Assembly: GCA_030068145.1 (NCBI GenBank)
Contig: JAPJBO010000532.1
Location: forward strand, 62,001 to 126,000
Reading direction: 5' to 3'
Source of the DNA: Diplonema papillatum
Lineage: Eukaryota > Euglenozoa > Diplonemea > Diplonemida > Diplonemidae
DNA length: 64,000 nt
A program made the position numbers and the translations under genes. Below are positions 20,105-31,699 of the stretch, piece by piece. The notes under the pieces are model-generated. The model did not search any database, was not told where the DNA came from, and saw only the letters and a program-made list of their open reading frames with translations. Position 1 is the first letter of the stretch, and the number at the start of each line of letters is the position of its first letter.

Positions 20105-22458
20105 GAACTCCTCGGCGGCGCACGCGTCGCAAACGTCGAGCGCCGGGGGCCCGGCGACGACCGGGAACGCCGACGGGAGGTGCGGGCACGCGGACTGCGC
20201 GCCCGGGTACAGCTGCCGCAGGACAGCGCACGTGACGGCTTCGCGGCACCGCGGCCCGCCCCACCCCACGTCGCACGCGCAGTTGCCGGACGGCGAGCAC
20301 CGGCCCCTGCCCGCGCACTGCGAGTCGTCGCAGCGGGCGGCGCAGCCGGCGCCGTAGCGGCCGGCCGCGCACTCGCACGCGCCCGCCACCGCGACCTGCC
20401 CCCGGCCGCACGCACACCCCGCCCGGCTGCACACGCCGCCCGACGCAACGCAAACCGCCGCGTCGCAAACCTCCTCTACAACCCCGTCACCCCCCCATTC
20501 GCCAGCCTCGTAGCGAAACTCCGTCACGACCCCCTCCCCAGGGGCCACCCCATTGCACCCGTCCGGGTGGAGGTGCGGGGCTGTGGTGGCGAAGACGGAA
20601 TACGGAGCAACCGACAGAAGAGTCACGTGCCCGCCTTCCAGCTGCACGCAGTTCGGCAATACTCGGACCACCCCCCTGCCACCACCGGAAGCGTCCTCAA
20701 CCGCCAGCAACGGCATAACCCGCCCTTCCAGCGAAACCGGGTCGAAGCCGCCCGTCTGCAGGTACCGCAGCACCGGCGCGGCCACGCGGAACCGGACTCC
20801 CGCGGCGCCGCAGGAGGCGGCGAAAACCGCGTTTTTCGACGCGGGCGGCGGAGTTCGCTCGAAAACAGGCGCGTCCAGCGGCGAAAGGCGACGGGCGGCG
20901 GCGGCGGCGACGCAGAGCCGCGGGGCCGTGGCGGGGTCTGCCGCGGCGGGCGCGTGGAACGTCGTGAAGTACCCGCCAGGCGGGGTTGGGAACCCGCATT
21001 GGTCGCCGAGGCCGGGCAAACGGAGGACGAACGTCCAGCGGGAGCCCGCTGAGAATTCGGGGGACGCGTCGATCAAGGGAGTCACGTCCACCCGGAGCGC
21101 GCCGCCGCCTCCCTTCGGCAGCGTGCCGTTGACGGCTGCCGATGCGTCGCCCCCGAGCAATTCGACGGACACACCGGAGCAGCGTGCCAGAGCCTCGCTC
21201 GCCCCGTTGCCTCCGGCCGCGAACAGCCGCAGGTGCACCGCCATACCGCGTGGGACTTTCCCCCGGAGCGAAGCCGCGTCGAACGCCGCCGGGAACGTGA
21301 GGTACACAGCGCCACCCGTGGCGACGGTCAGCCCCCTTCCGTCCGCTGCCGCTGGGGCCGCCGCCACCCCGGTCGCCACGGCTGCGGCGCAGCCGGTCGG
21401 CAGCGGCCAGCCGCCGGCGCGGGGTGGGGCCGCAGCGCCCTCCCCGGTTTGGTGGCGGTACCAGGCGAACGGTTGCCCCGGTTGCTGCTGCTGCTGCAGC
21501 AGCAGCAGCGAGCCCCCGGCGTCGTCGTGGAGCACCCGTTCGACGAAGATTTCGTGGGGGGCCGTCACCCGCACGTGGCAGATAGCCCTGTCGCCGCCGC
21601 CGCCGCCGCCGCCGCCGCAGGCGTACGCCACCTCCCCGGGTGCAACCTCGGCCAAAACCGAACCTTCCCCCGCCCCCAAAAATCCCTCCCTCGCCGGCGC
21701 CTTGTGCCGCGCCGTGCCTTCCCGGGTCCCATCCGACACCAGCACGCCGCCCTCCACTAGCCACACCCCGAGGACACCCCCCCCTACCCCGGTCCCCACC
21801 GGTACGGTCTGCGGCCGCGCCGGCGCAACCCGCAGCGGGTGCTCGTCGGACACGACCCAAGGGGGCCCCCCGCCTGGCGACCAGCCGAAAAGGTAGTATA
21901 CAGAGCTGTCTTTCGTCGCGAAAAAAAGCAGGATTCGGTCTCCCAGGGCGACGCCTGCCAGCGGGTTGGAGGAATCCACCCCGGGGGCGATATCCGCGAG
22001 GAGTTGTACGGCGGGGGGGTTGCCCTGGTGTGTTGCCGGCGGGCACTCGGCTTCGAACTCGACGAAGTCGACGGCCATCGGCGCGCCGGTGGAGTGGCTT
22101 CCATCGGCGTCGGTGCAGGACACCGCCTGGAACCTCCAAGCCGACGACGAGCCACCCCCGTGGACTTCGTGCCTGCGCCTTCCGCCGCCTGCGGCGGGGT
22201 CTGTGAACGAAGCAACGGTGGCCCACGTGCCGTCCGCCCGGCGCCGCTGCACCCGGAGCGCGCGAGGGCAGCAGCCGGCGGTCGCCCCGCCGCAGCCGCC
22301 CCACGACACCGCCCGCACGCTGGCGGTTGTGCGCGGCCACTCCCACATGACCCAACCCCCCGCCCCGACGATCAGCTCAGCGCCGTCTGCGAAGCCGGCG
22401 GCGGTGCTCGCGTTCCCGCCTTCCGAGTCGCTTGTCACCGGCACCGGGCAGTGCTTGT
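20105..22458 (-). CDS. Large secreted or surface protein, exon C (discoidin-like region, EGF-like modules)
   Basis: An open stretch of about 784 codons. Acceptor CTCGCAG|AC (or ACAAG|CAC) is at 22458; donor GAGTTC|GTATGC is at 20105, phase 0. The N-terminal 150 residues resemble a discoidin-type module (GWVMWEWPR ... WRFQAVSCTDADG ... VDFVEFEAECP). Next comes a beta-propeller-like part with LLFFATKDSSVYYLFGW and GGVLVSDGTREGT, recalling ELWxxDGTxxGT repeats. The C-terminal 110 residues are cysteine-rich, with EGF-like spacing (CECAAGRYGAGC, CSPSGNCACDVGWGGPRC). Contains short polyQ and polyG runs. Joining to exon B is in frame either as G|HC with phase 0 or as GV|YKHC using a second GT. Downstream exons were not found. 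Role: probably extracellular adhesion or matrix; this is an inference. Confidence 0.8.
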
Positions 22459-24130
22459 CTGCGAGAGAAGGTGTGGTAAAACGGGGGGTTTGCCTACAGG
22501 CTTTTAGCTATGAAGATAAGTGTCTTAAGTCTTCTCAGTCAAACCTGGTGGCAGGCCTTGAGCTTTATTAGTGTCTTTTGACGTTTAGTCAGTCGAAGCA
22601 GGTGAAAGAGAGTCTGTTAGAGATGGCCAAACTGTCATCCACCTGACATCGTCAAGTCTTCTACGAAGAAGATAGTTATGAAAAGAAATGGGAAAAGGGG
22701 AAACAGGGAGTGTAAGACTCCACATAGGATTGGGGGCTTCTGAGGGGAAAATGGATTACGAAGGCCAAAGGCCACTTGTGTCATAACTCACTGGCCACCA
22801 CCACCACCACCACCACCACCACAAAGCAGCCTTGTACCAGGTGCCGTACCCCCATCGGTGTGTTGACCCCCTCTCACAATTGACGGCCCAATGCAAACCC
22901 CTGAAAGCAGGTGCTGTGGTTCAAAAAGGGAGAATTTTTTTTTTGCGAGGGGTCTCCTCTACAGATTTCTGCCTACGACCCCCACGAAAAATTAAACGGA
23001 TTTATTTCCCTAGGGACAATAAATTTCATTTATTTGTTTCGACTGAAGATAGCTGGCGGCGCAAAATAAATTCCGAGATCGGAAAAAATAAACTCGTTTA
23101 TTTGTCTGGCCTGTGTAAACACAACGGAATCCTGTCAAAAAAAATAAACGAATTTTATCGTCACGCTCCGCAAGCCATTTCCACCAGAGGGAATTTGTTT
23201 TTCCCAATAAGAACTTAGTACTTGGTGTCGGTCACAAACAGTCCCGGACATGGCTAGCCATAACCCATAACGAAAGCGTGCACTAAATATACAACCCGTA
23301 ACCACATAGCCATTTCTTGCTCTAAGAGAACCCATTCATGAACGGTCACACGGAGACCCTAAAACCCCGGAATTTCAAGCGAACTTTAACTCTAAAAAGG
23401 ATAAGCGGGGCCATACTCACAACAGCCGGGATGTCGGGGACGATGCACTGCCCATTTGCGCGCAAATTCCGCATTCGCCCTACGAAACCCGCCGTGGGTA
23501 GCATATCTGGAACACTCAGCGAGCTCTGCAGCAGGTGAAGGTATGGTGGGCAAGAGGAGAGCAATGGAAATAGGATATATATCTGGGCTGAAACCCACAA
23601 AAAATTGCACTCATATCAGTCTGCGATGTATCACACCCGTGACGACAGCCTGTTTTTCGATCGGTAAAAATCTGCCTACTTTTTAATGCCCCGTTGGCAC
23701 GAAAAGAGCGGAATCTGCTCGCAATTTGGCGAAGTGACTGATTTTGATTATAGCCAGCAGGGGCAGGAACTCTTCTGCGCCAGCGGATGCAATTTTCTGG
23801 TGAGAACTTGGTCAGATTTTTAGGGATTGGAAGTACTCGGAGAGGCCGCCCATCAACGGAGGCTAGAACGAGGAAACCGGAAATCAATAAGTGTGTCTGT
23901 TGAACGATTACGGCCCGGCACTAAACCCAGTTTGCGTGAGCGACGGCACATTTCCTGTTGTTATTGTCATCAGGTCAACCAAACAAGTTGAAGGAAGAAG
24001 CGCGGCTGAAGATTTCAATTCGTCCCAGCAGCCTCTCGCAAACGAGGTTGCATTATGAAGAGCAGCTGCTATCCTCACATGGCCATGGTCGACGAACCCG
24101 TATGGGTGTCCAGGTCGCTGCTAGATATGA
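22459..24130. other. Intron interior, no gene
   Basis: Part of the long intron between exons B and C if they belong together. It holds a (CCA)n tract at 22797-22822 and A/T-rich sequence around 22930-23160 with ATTTATTT motifs. I see no coding signal. Confidence 0.5.
23218..23402 (+). repeat. IT element plus repeat H, opposite orientation
   Basis: Runs from TTGGTGTCGGTCACAAACAG through GACATGGCTAGCCATAAC to CAAGCGAACTTTAACTCTAA. It is the reverse complement of 51007-51180 and of about 41203-41375. It shows that some IT elements are longer and start with the repeat H terminus. Confidence 0.8.
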
Positions 24131-24134
24131 AAGT

Positions 24135-26150
24135 GATGTCTAAGGTCGACAACTTCAAGACGAATCAGATGTCGAAGGTTGTGAAGGTTGTTTACCATTC
24201 TCTCCAAAGGAGACGTCGTAAGTAGCGAATATTCTTAGTAGTCATCATGCAGAACGACAATTCTCAAGTGAACTGGGTGTGAAGGTTGTTAACAGGATGG
24301 CAACTTTAAGTGAAACCGAAATCAGGTGTCGAAGGTTGTGAAGGTTGTTTACCATTCTCTCCAAAGGAGACGTCGTAAGTAGCGAATATTCTTAGTTGTC
24401 ATCATGCAGAACGACAAGTTTCAAGTGAAATCAGGCATCGTGAAAAAGGTTTCAACAGAAAAACAACTCTCATCCAATCAGATGTCGAAGGTTGTGAAGG
24501 TTGTTTACCATTCTCTCCAGAGGAGACGTCGTAAGTAGCGAATATTCTTAGTTGTCATCACGCAGAACGTCAAAGGTTGTGAAGGTTGTGAACAGGATGG
24601 CAACTCTGAAGTGAAATCGAAATCAGATGTCGAAGGTTATGAAGGTTGTTTACCATTCTCTCCAAAGGAGACGTCGTAAGTAGCGAATATTCTTAGTTGT
24701 CATCATGCAGAACGACAAGTTTCAAGTGAACTCAGGCGTCAAAGGTTGTGAAGATTGTTAACACAACAGGATGGCAACTTTAAAGTGAAACCGAAATCAG
24801 ATGTCGAAGGTTGTGAAGGTTGTTTACCATTCTCTCCAGAGGAGACGTCGTAAGTAGCGAATATTCTTAGCTGTCATCACGCAGAACGTCAAAGGTTGTG
24901 AACAGGATGGCAACTTTGAAGTGAAATCAAAATCAGATGTCGAAGGTTGTGAAGGTTGTTTACCATTCTCTCCAAAGGAGACGTCGTAAGTAGCGAATAT
25001 TCTTAGTTGTCATCATGCAGAACGACAAGTTTCAAGTGAACTGATTGTTAACAGGATGGCAACTTTAAAGTGAAACCGAAATCAGATGTCGAAGGTTGTG
25101 AAGGTTGTTTACCATTCTCTCCAGAGGAGACGTCGTAAGTAGCGAATATTCTTAGCTGTCATCATGCAGAAAGACATGCGTAGTTTTGTTTTATTCTTTT
25201 ACTTGTTAGTTGTCGACAACTTGTTTTGTGTTGAGGTGTCACTCAGATGTAAATCCAAAGCCGCCCACGTCAAATTTTGTTAAGCAGCGGCTGCCAAAAC
25301 TTGCCGTGACACCTATGATCAAAGTAAGTAGGAAAGGAGAAAGGTTGTTTAAAAAAAAGAAATGGGGGTAGGTGATAGTTTTTCGACCCTCGTAGCTCGC
25401 TGGGTCAGGCGCGCCAGGTAGGTGCTGGGCTAATTTCGGTCTGGGCTTGGGCTTTGCAGTCCTTCCGAATTCCCTTCACAGGTCCTTTCGTGCACACCCA
25501 CACCAAACTGGTTAGCGAACGGGTTGCCGGACCTTGTTGTTGTCACGCCACAATGGCGGCATTTGAGTACGTTCTGGGAATTCTGTTCTTGTGTTTGTGG
25601 GATGTTTGCGGCTGGACTTGCCTGCGAGTCTTGTGTTTGTGTTGGCGTTGACGGACCCATCGGAAGAACAGGTGATCGCGATTCCGGCGTTTGCGGTCGA
25701 GACAAGTTTCAAGTGAACGCAGGCGTCGGAGGTTGTCAACAGAACGACAGCTTTCAAGTGAAATCAAAATCAGATGTCGAGGTTGTGAAGATTGTTTACC
25801 ATTCTCTCCAGAGGAGACGTCGTAAGTAGCGAATATTCTTAGCTGTCATCATGTGAACGCAGGCGTCGAAGGTTTTCAACAAAACGACAACTTTCAAGTG
25901 AAATCGAAATCAGATGTCGAAGGTTGTGAAGGTTGTTTACCATTCTCTCCAGAGGAGACGTCGTAAGTAGCGAATATTCTTAGCTGTCATCATGCAGAAC
26001 AACAAGTCTCAAACGGGCGTCGGAGGTTGTCAACATAACGACAACTTTCAAATGAAATCGAACTCAGATGTCGAAGGTTGTGAAGGTTGTTTACCATTCT
26101 CTCCAAAGGAGACGTCGTAAGTAGCGAATATTCTTAGTTGTCATCATGCA
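24135..26150. repeat. Irregular tandem array, about 130-180 bp units
   Basis: Ten copies of the core AAGGTTGTTTACCATTCTCT, CCAAAGGAGACGTCGTAAG and TAGCGAATATTCTTAG lie near 24190, 24345, 24500, 24645, 24820, 24955, 25105, 25790, 25930 and 26085. Linkers vary (AACGACAAGTTTCAAGTGAA, GGATGGCAACTTTAAAGTGA). The array is split at 25170-25705 by a retroelement remnant and resumes in the middle of a linker. Confidence 0.93.
25430..25705 (-). pseudogene. Retroelement 3' remnant: terminal zinc finger
   Basis: A 91-residue minus-strand frame ending in CRHCGVTTTRSG ... VHERTC. The spacing C-x2-C-x19-H-x3-C and the words LKCRHC and HERTC match the extreme C-terminus of the reverse transcriptase-protease protein at 52658 (LRCQHC ... 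HERRC). The preceding Pro/Ser/Gln-rich linker is also similar in style. It lacks everything upstream, as expected of a 5'-truncated retroelement insertion. It splits the tandem array around it. Confidence 0.7.
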
Positions 26151-26388
26151 AGACAACAAATGCATGCACATACATGTCTCATGCGTGCTTGATGCTAGCA
26201 TCAAGTCTTCTTCGAAGAAGTGTGAAAGCGGGGGTTTGCCTACAGGCGTTTCGTGTTATTCTGCAGATGCTTTGCTATCTTTGTCTATGCTTGTATTCGT
26301 CTTCTCAACCCATGGTTAAGTGCGCAAATGGTGTCGGCCGAAGCTGGTGAAGCTTTCAGCGTTTATTGTGGTTTAGAGGTTCGGTGTT

Positions 26389-26517
26389 TTAGGGTCTCCG
26401 GTTGACCATTGAGGCTGTGAGGCGGGTAGTATGTGGGTAGTAGGTATGCTTATACACTTTAACTGCGGCTAGGCCATGTTTGTAAGCAAACGGGGGGCAT
26501 AAAAAAGCGACACACAC
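26389..26517 (-). repeat. IT-related segment at start of intron B-C
   Basis: GGTTCGGTGTTTTAGGGTCT, then TTGACCATTGAGGCTGTGAG. A close copy lies at 50350-50430. It sits just downstream of the exon B donor. Confidence 0.65.
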
Positions 26518-27940
26518 CCCGCAGCGAAGCAGCGTGTCTGGATCGGCCTTGAAGGCGGTGGCGTTCCATGTCGTCGTGTTGACCACCGCGCCGGCCCTGA
26601 ACACCGAGCAGCGGCCGGCCTCGCACGCCCACTTCAGCCGCGTCCATGCGCGCAGCGGCACGTCGACCGACCCGCCGGCACACCCGATTCGGAAGCACCG
26701 CAGCACCAACTCCGAAGGCCACCCGCCCGATGGGTCTGCTATTGTGACGTTCAACACCCCGCGGCGGACCACCCCAACCGTCAGCCCAGCCGGCGCCGGA
26801 TGGTTGGCGGGGAACTCTGAGCAACCGCCGATATCGTCGGAGACACCGATAAGCTTGGAATTAGTGGCGCTCGTTCCTATCGACACGTCCACGGTGCACT
26901 CCGGAGCTGCGTACCACAACCCGACGCCAGCCACGCCGAACGCAACCCTCCACAGCACCGCACCCTCGCGGCCATCCATTCCAGGCTGCTCGATGAGGGT
27001 AACCGCGTGGTCCGTCGGCAACTCGGCCGGGAAAACGTCGAATTCGACCTCGAAACCGTCGCAAGGCGGCGCGCCGAAGCATTCCGCCAAGGAGGAGACG
27101 GAATCCCCGACCGCCAACGGAGCGTGGTAAGCTTCCGCGCCGGTAAACGCCAGCTCCAAGCAGGGGATGCCGGGCGGCGGCGGCGGTTCGGCTCCGCCGC
27201 TGTATGCCCAGAGCTCCATGCCGTGCGGGGCGTCCCCTGCGCGGAACACCACGACGCCGCCGATCGCAGCGTAAAAGTCGAGGGCTCCCCCGCCGCTAGA
27301 AAGGTCGATTTGCACCGAAATCTCCGGGAATCCGCCACCGCCGAGGGCGGGGGAGTGCGGGCCCCCGCAGGTAGCCCGCGACACGTGCGCGCCGAGCGAA
27401 GCGCCCCACTGCGAGGTTTCCGCGGAAAAACAGTTTTCGACGGTGAACGAGAAGTCGCCGACGGGCGAACAGGAGTGGTCGGGTGCGGAGGGGGTGGCGT
27501 TCGCGGCGCCCGGCGCCTCCGCCGGCGGCGGTTTCCCGTCGAAAAGCGCCCAAGGATCGGTCAGAAAGCGAGCGTCGAAGCTAGTGTACACAGCGCGCCG
27601 CCTCTCCTCCCCCCGGCACGCCAGCTTCGCCACGTAATGCCCCCTCCCGCGCCGCGTCCAGTCCCCCCCCGCGCCCTCCCAGTCGGCCCGCCCCACGTCT
27701 ACCCACGCGGCGTGCTCCCCGAAGTCAGCCACCACCCGGTAGCCTGCCGCGAGCCCCTTCAGCACGTGCACCTGCCCCGTGCCGCTCGGCCGCAGGAAGT
27801 CGACGCCGCCGGCTGATCCCATGACGGGGAACCCGCCGCCTCCTCCGCAGTACGCGTGGACGCTAGGACCGCACCGGTACAGAAGCACGCTCTCTTCGGT
27901 GGCCACGTCGTATCCGTATAACTCCCAAGGCGAAGTAGAA
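26518..27940 (-). CDS. Large secreted or surface protein, exon B (lectin-like and ELW-like region)
   Basis: 1,423 bases, entered at acceptor CACACGCAG|T with one base completing a codon (phase 2 from exon A), left at GGG|GTGTGT. Reads STSPWELYGYDVATEESV first, then a long non-cytosolic-looking sequence with Cys and NxT/S sites. GMELWAYSGG and VVFRAGDAPHG recall ELWxxDGT repeats. The second half (FEVEFDVFPAELPTDHAVTL, AVLWRVAFGVAGVGLWYA) resembles a LamG/ConA-like beta sandwich. Joining A to B is exactly in frame (AG + T gives Ser), which supports one gene running 29524 to 20105. A truncated copy of its first 350 bases lies upstream at 28185-28540. Confidence 0.8.
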
Positions 27941-28184
27941 CTGCGTGTGGAGGGGTGGTGCGATGAGACTGGAATTGAATTCAAACTCGGATTTTCGAAG
28001 TAAAAATGGGGACAAGGAGAAAGCAGAAGAAGTGAAAAACTAAGATTTTCGTGTTGTATAGGCTAATGCCCTGACTACACTGTGAACCCCTGGACGTGGT
28101 TGCAGGTGGCAACTCGCCACTGATCGGAGGGTCCAATCCTGGACGGATTCCGCTTCCTCACACATTGCTCGTGGCTAAGATAAT

Positions 28185-28540
28185 ACCGCCTCTCCTCGCC
28201 CTGGCACGCCAGCTTCGCCACGGAATGCCCCCGTCAGCGCCGCGTCCACAGTCCCCGCCCGCGTCCTCCGCCCCACGTCTACCCACGCGGCGTGCTCTCC
28301 GAAGTCAGCCACCACCCGGTAGCCTGCCGCGAGCCCCTTCAGCACGTGCACCTGCCCCGTGCCGCTTGGCCGCAGGAAGTCGACGCCGCCGGCTGATCCC
28401 ATGACGGGGACCCGCCGCCTCCTCCGCAGTACGCGTGGACGCTAGGACCGCACCGGTACAGAAGCACGCTCTCTTCGGTGGCCACGTCGTATCCGTATAA
28501 CTCCCAAGGCGAAGTAGAACTGCGTGTGGAGGGGTGGTGC
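28185..28540 (-). pseudogene. Broken copy of exon B start
   Basis: Nearly identical to 27590-27945 including the acceptor TGCGTGTGG on the plus strand, but with deletions (for example at 28235-28275 and a lost C at 28410) that shift the frame. It lies inside the A-B intron. If used as an exon it would end translation early. Confidence 0.9.
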
Positions 28541-28865
28541 GATCAGATGTTCGGAAAAAAATCCAAAACTGGGGTTTCGAAGTAAAGAAAATCCGTACAC
28601 CGTTGGAGAGTTAATTTACGAGAAAGCAGAAGAAGGGAAAATCTAAAATCCTCGAGGGGCTGCCTTGTGCTTACTTCGAAGGAGGCTAGAGGGGGAGAAA
28701 CAAAACAACTACAAAAATTCGCATGCAGGGTCAAAACCTTGTGTCTTTTTTAAACGCTGCCGCGGGGCCGATGGCCCCCAAATTTTTTTTTTTGGAAAAA
28801 AATAGATTTGCTCAACTTCATCAAAAAAGTTCGTCTGGAAGTGGGTGAAGACGGCGAGTGCACAC

Positions 28866-29524
28866 CTCGGACGGAAGATCACGCCGAGCATCAAATTGCC
28901 GAGGCGGCGGAGGTGCAGCTCCGCCCCCTCCTCGCTCCGGCCGGTTCCGGGGCAGACCACGCGCACGACTACTTTCAGGCACGGCTGGCCCACCCACCGC
29001 AAGGGTGTCACCTTGACCGCGAGCACCCGCCCCTTCACCGCTGTTTCCCTGCGGGGCATCGAATGCTTCTGGGCCCCAGGCGACGTTCTAGGGGCGGTTC
29101 TCGACGCTGGACTGCCGTCTTCTTGCAGGTCGACCCAGTTCCCGAGAGCGTCTTGATACGCGACCCTGGCCGAGAGGTATCCAGCAGCGCAGGCTTGAGA
29201 ACCGTCGGCGGAGTCCCAGCAAGGGGGGAGCACTTCGACGCTCGTCAAGAGAGACCCCCGCCCGTCGCTGCCCGCGAGGTCCAGCCGCAAGTCGCCTCCT
29301 CCTTCGGCGCCCGAGGCGCACCAAGCCGCTTCGCTCGGCGGCCCCGCAGCTTCGGCCGGGCACGCGGGCCGCAGAGTGTGCGCGTCCAGCACCGCGCCTT
29401 TCGCCACTGAGTACACGCGCGTGTCGCCCTGCAGCGTGTAGTACGCCCCGCCGCCCACCCGCACGCTGCTGCAGAGAGCCGCGCAAGCCAGCACCACGAG
29501 CCCGCAAGCGGCCGGTACTTTCAT
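28866..29524 (-). CDS. Large secreted or surface protein, exon A (signal peptide)
   Basis: Starts MKVPAACGLVVLACAALCSS, a clear signal peptide. The ATG follows directly on TTCCGTAG after a C/T-rich tract, so an acceptor (cis or trans) abuts the start. It encodes 219 codons plus two bases to donor CCGAG|GTGTGC. The mature part begins VRVGGGAYYTLQGDTRVYS and contains GNWVDLQEDG and VVVRVVCPGTG, consistent with a discoidin-like beta domain. This is the only copy that is open through to the donor; several broken copies follow upstream. With exons B and C it gives about 1,480 residues. Confidence 0.8.
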
Positions 29525-29621
29525 CTACGGAAGAGGGGGCGAAGGAATAGTTCTTCAGCGCAGGATTCGAGCAGAACGCTGCATTTTTCAGGGCCTGGGG
29601 GTTTTTCAAAGTGCAAGGTCT

Positions 29622-31690
29622 TTAAAGTGGAAGGGCTTTGTCGGACTTTCCCACGACAGCAAGTGTCACCCGAAGGGGATTCTTTTTTTTTTTCTTGTAG
29701 CGTTTTTTTAGAGGTGGTTTAGAGTCGGTGTTTAGGAGTCTTCGCTTGACCGAGGCGCGCCAAGCCGCTTCGCTCGGCGGCCCCGCAGCTTCGGCCGGGC
29801 ACGCGGGCCGCAGAGTGTGCGCGTCCAGCACCGCGCCTTTCGCCACTGAGTACACGCGCGTGTCGCCCTGCAGCGTGTAGTACGCCCCGCCGCCCACCCG
29901 CACGCTGCTGCAGAGAGCCGCGCAAGCCAGCACCACGAGCCCGCAAGCGGCCGGCATGCCTATGTGTACGGGGAGAGGGGCTGGGGAAAGGGATCTTCAG
30001 TGCAATATTCGCACAGAACACTGCATTTTCAGAGCCTGAGAGCGGGTCTTTTTTAGAGTGTGGATTCGCCTGGAAATCCGGGGAGTTTTCTTTGGTGTTT
30101 TAGAGTCTTCAGTTGACCATTGAGGCTGGGAGTCGAGCAGTGTATACGGTGACTTGTTCGCGCAGAACACTGCATTTTCAGGGCCTGTTTTTGGCTATGG
30201 AGGACGTCTTCCTGCAGGTCGTTCCCAAGAGCGTCTTGATACGCGACCCAGGCCGAGAGGTATCCAGCAGCGCAGGCTTGAGAACTGTGCGAGGAGCACT
30301 TCGACGCTCGTCAAGAGCGACCCCCGCCCGTCGCTGCCCGCGAGGTCCAGCCGCAAGTCGCCTCCTCCTTCGGCGCCCGAGGCGCACCAAGCCGCTTCGC
30401 TCGGCGGCCCCGCAGCTTCGGCCGGGCACGCGGGCCGCAGAGTGTGCGCGTCCAGCACCGCGCCTTTCGCAACTGAGTACACGCGCGTGTCGCCCTGCAG
30501 CGTGTAGTACGCCCCGCCGCCCACCCGCACGCTGCTGCAGAGAGCCGCGCAAGCCAGCACCACGAGCCCGCAAGCGGCCGGTACTTTCATCTACGGAAGA
30601 GGGGGCGAAGGAATAGTTCTTCAGCGCAGGATTCGAGCAGAACGCTGCATTTTTCAGGGCCTGGGGGTTTTTCAAAGTGCAAGGTCTTTAAAGTGGAAGG
30701 GCTTTGTCGGACTTTCCCACGACAGCAAGTGTCACCCGAAGGGGATTCTTTTTTTTTTTCTTGTAGCGTTTTTTTAGAGGTGGTTTAGAGTCGGTGTTTA
30801 GGAGTCTTCGCTTGACCGAGGCGCGCCAAGCCGCTTCGCTCGGCGGCCCCGCAGCTTCGGCCGGGCACGCGGGCCGCAGAGTGTGCGCGTCCAGCACCGC
30901 GCCTTTCGCCACTGAGTACACGCGCGTGTCGCCCTGCAGCGTGTAGTACGCCCCGCCGCCCACCCGCACGCTGCTGCAGAGAGCCGCGCAAGCCAGCACC
31001 ACGAGCCCGCAAGCGGCCGGCATGCCTATGTGTACGGGGAGACGGGCTGGGGAAAGGGATCTTCAGTGCAATATTCGCACAGAACACTGCATTTTCAGAG
31101 CCTGAGAGCGGGTCTTTTTTAGAGTGTGGATTCGCCTGGAAATCCGGGGAGTTTTCTTTGGTGTTTTAGAGTCTTCAGTTGACCATTGAGGCTGGGAGTC
31201 GAGCAGTGTATACGGTGACTTGTTCGCGCAGAACACTGCATTTTCAGGGCCTGTTTTTGGCTATGGAGGACGTCTTCCTGCAGGTCGTTCCCAAGAGCGT
31301 CTTGATACGCGACCCAGGCCGAGAGGTATCCAGCAGCGCAGGCTTGAGAACTGTGCGAGGAGCACTTCGACGCTCGTCAAGAGCGACCCCCGCCCGTCGC
31401 TGCCCGCGAGGTCCAGCCGCAAGTCGCCTCCTCCTTCGGCGCCCGAGGCGCACCAAGCCGCTTCGCTCGGCGGCCCCGCAGCTTCGGCCGGGCACGCGGG
31501 CCGCAGCGTGTGCGCGTCCAGCACCGCGCCTTTCGCCACTGAGTACACGCGCGTGTCGCCCTGCAGCGTGTAGTACGCCCCGCCGCCCACCCGCACGCTG
31601 TGCCGCGCAAGCAAGCACCACCAGCCCGCAAGCGGCTGGAATTTTCATGTATGAGGAGAGATGATGGGGAAGAAGATCCTACAGTGCAGG
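29622..31690 (-). pseudogene. Exon A debris in a 1,066-bp tandem duplication
   Basis: Matching frames at 29957 and 31023, and at 29524 and 30590, are each exactly 1,066 bp apart, as are flanking IT pieces (30050 and 31116). Each unit holds a truncated exon A start (29750-29957, 30816-31023) and a longer copy with an internal deletion (30195-30590; 31244-31648, the latter with a deletion in the signal peptide codons). None reaches an intact donor. Copies keep the ATG region, so spurious short proteins are possible. Confidence 0.93.
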
Positions 31691-31699
31691 ATTCAAGCA

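Noticed and set aside
20553..22355. Long open frames of 447 (plus) and 552 (minus, other frame) codons across exon C
   Set aside because: GC-rich exon DNA leaves other frames open. Only the 784-codon frame has EGF-type cysteine spacing and fits splice sites.
24135..26150. Spliced-leader RNA gene array (CGTCGTAAGTAGC in each unit)
   Set aside because: A GTAAGT occurs in each unit, but unit length varies and I could not place an Sm site or a terminal T tract consistently. Kept as a tandem repeat only.
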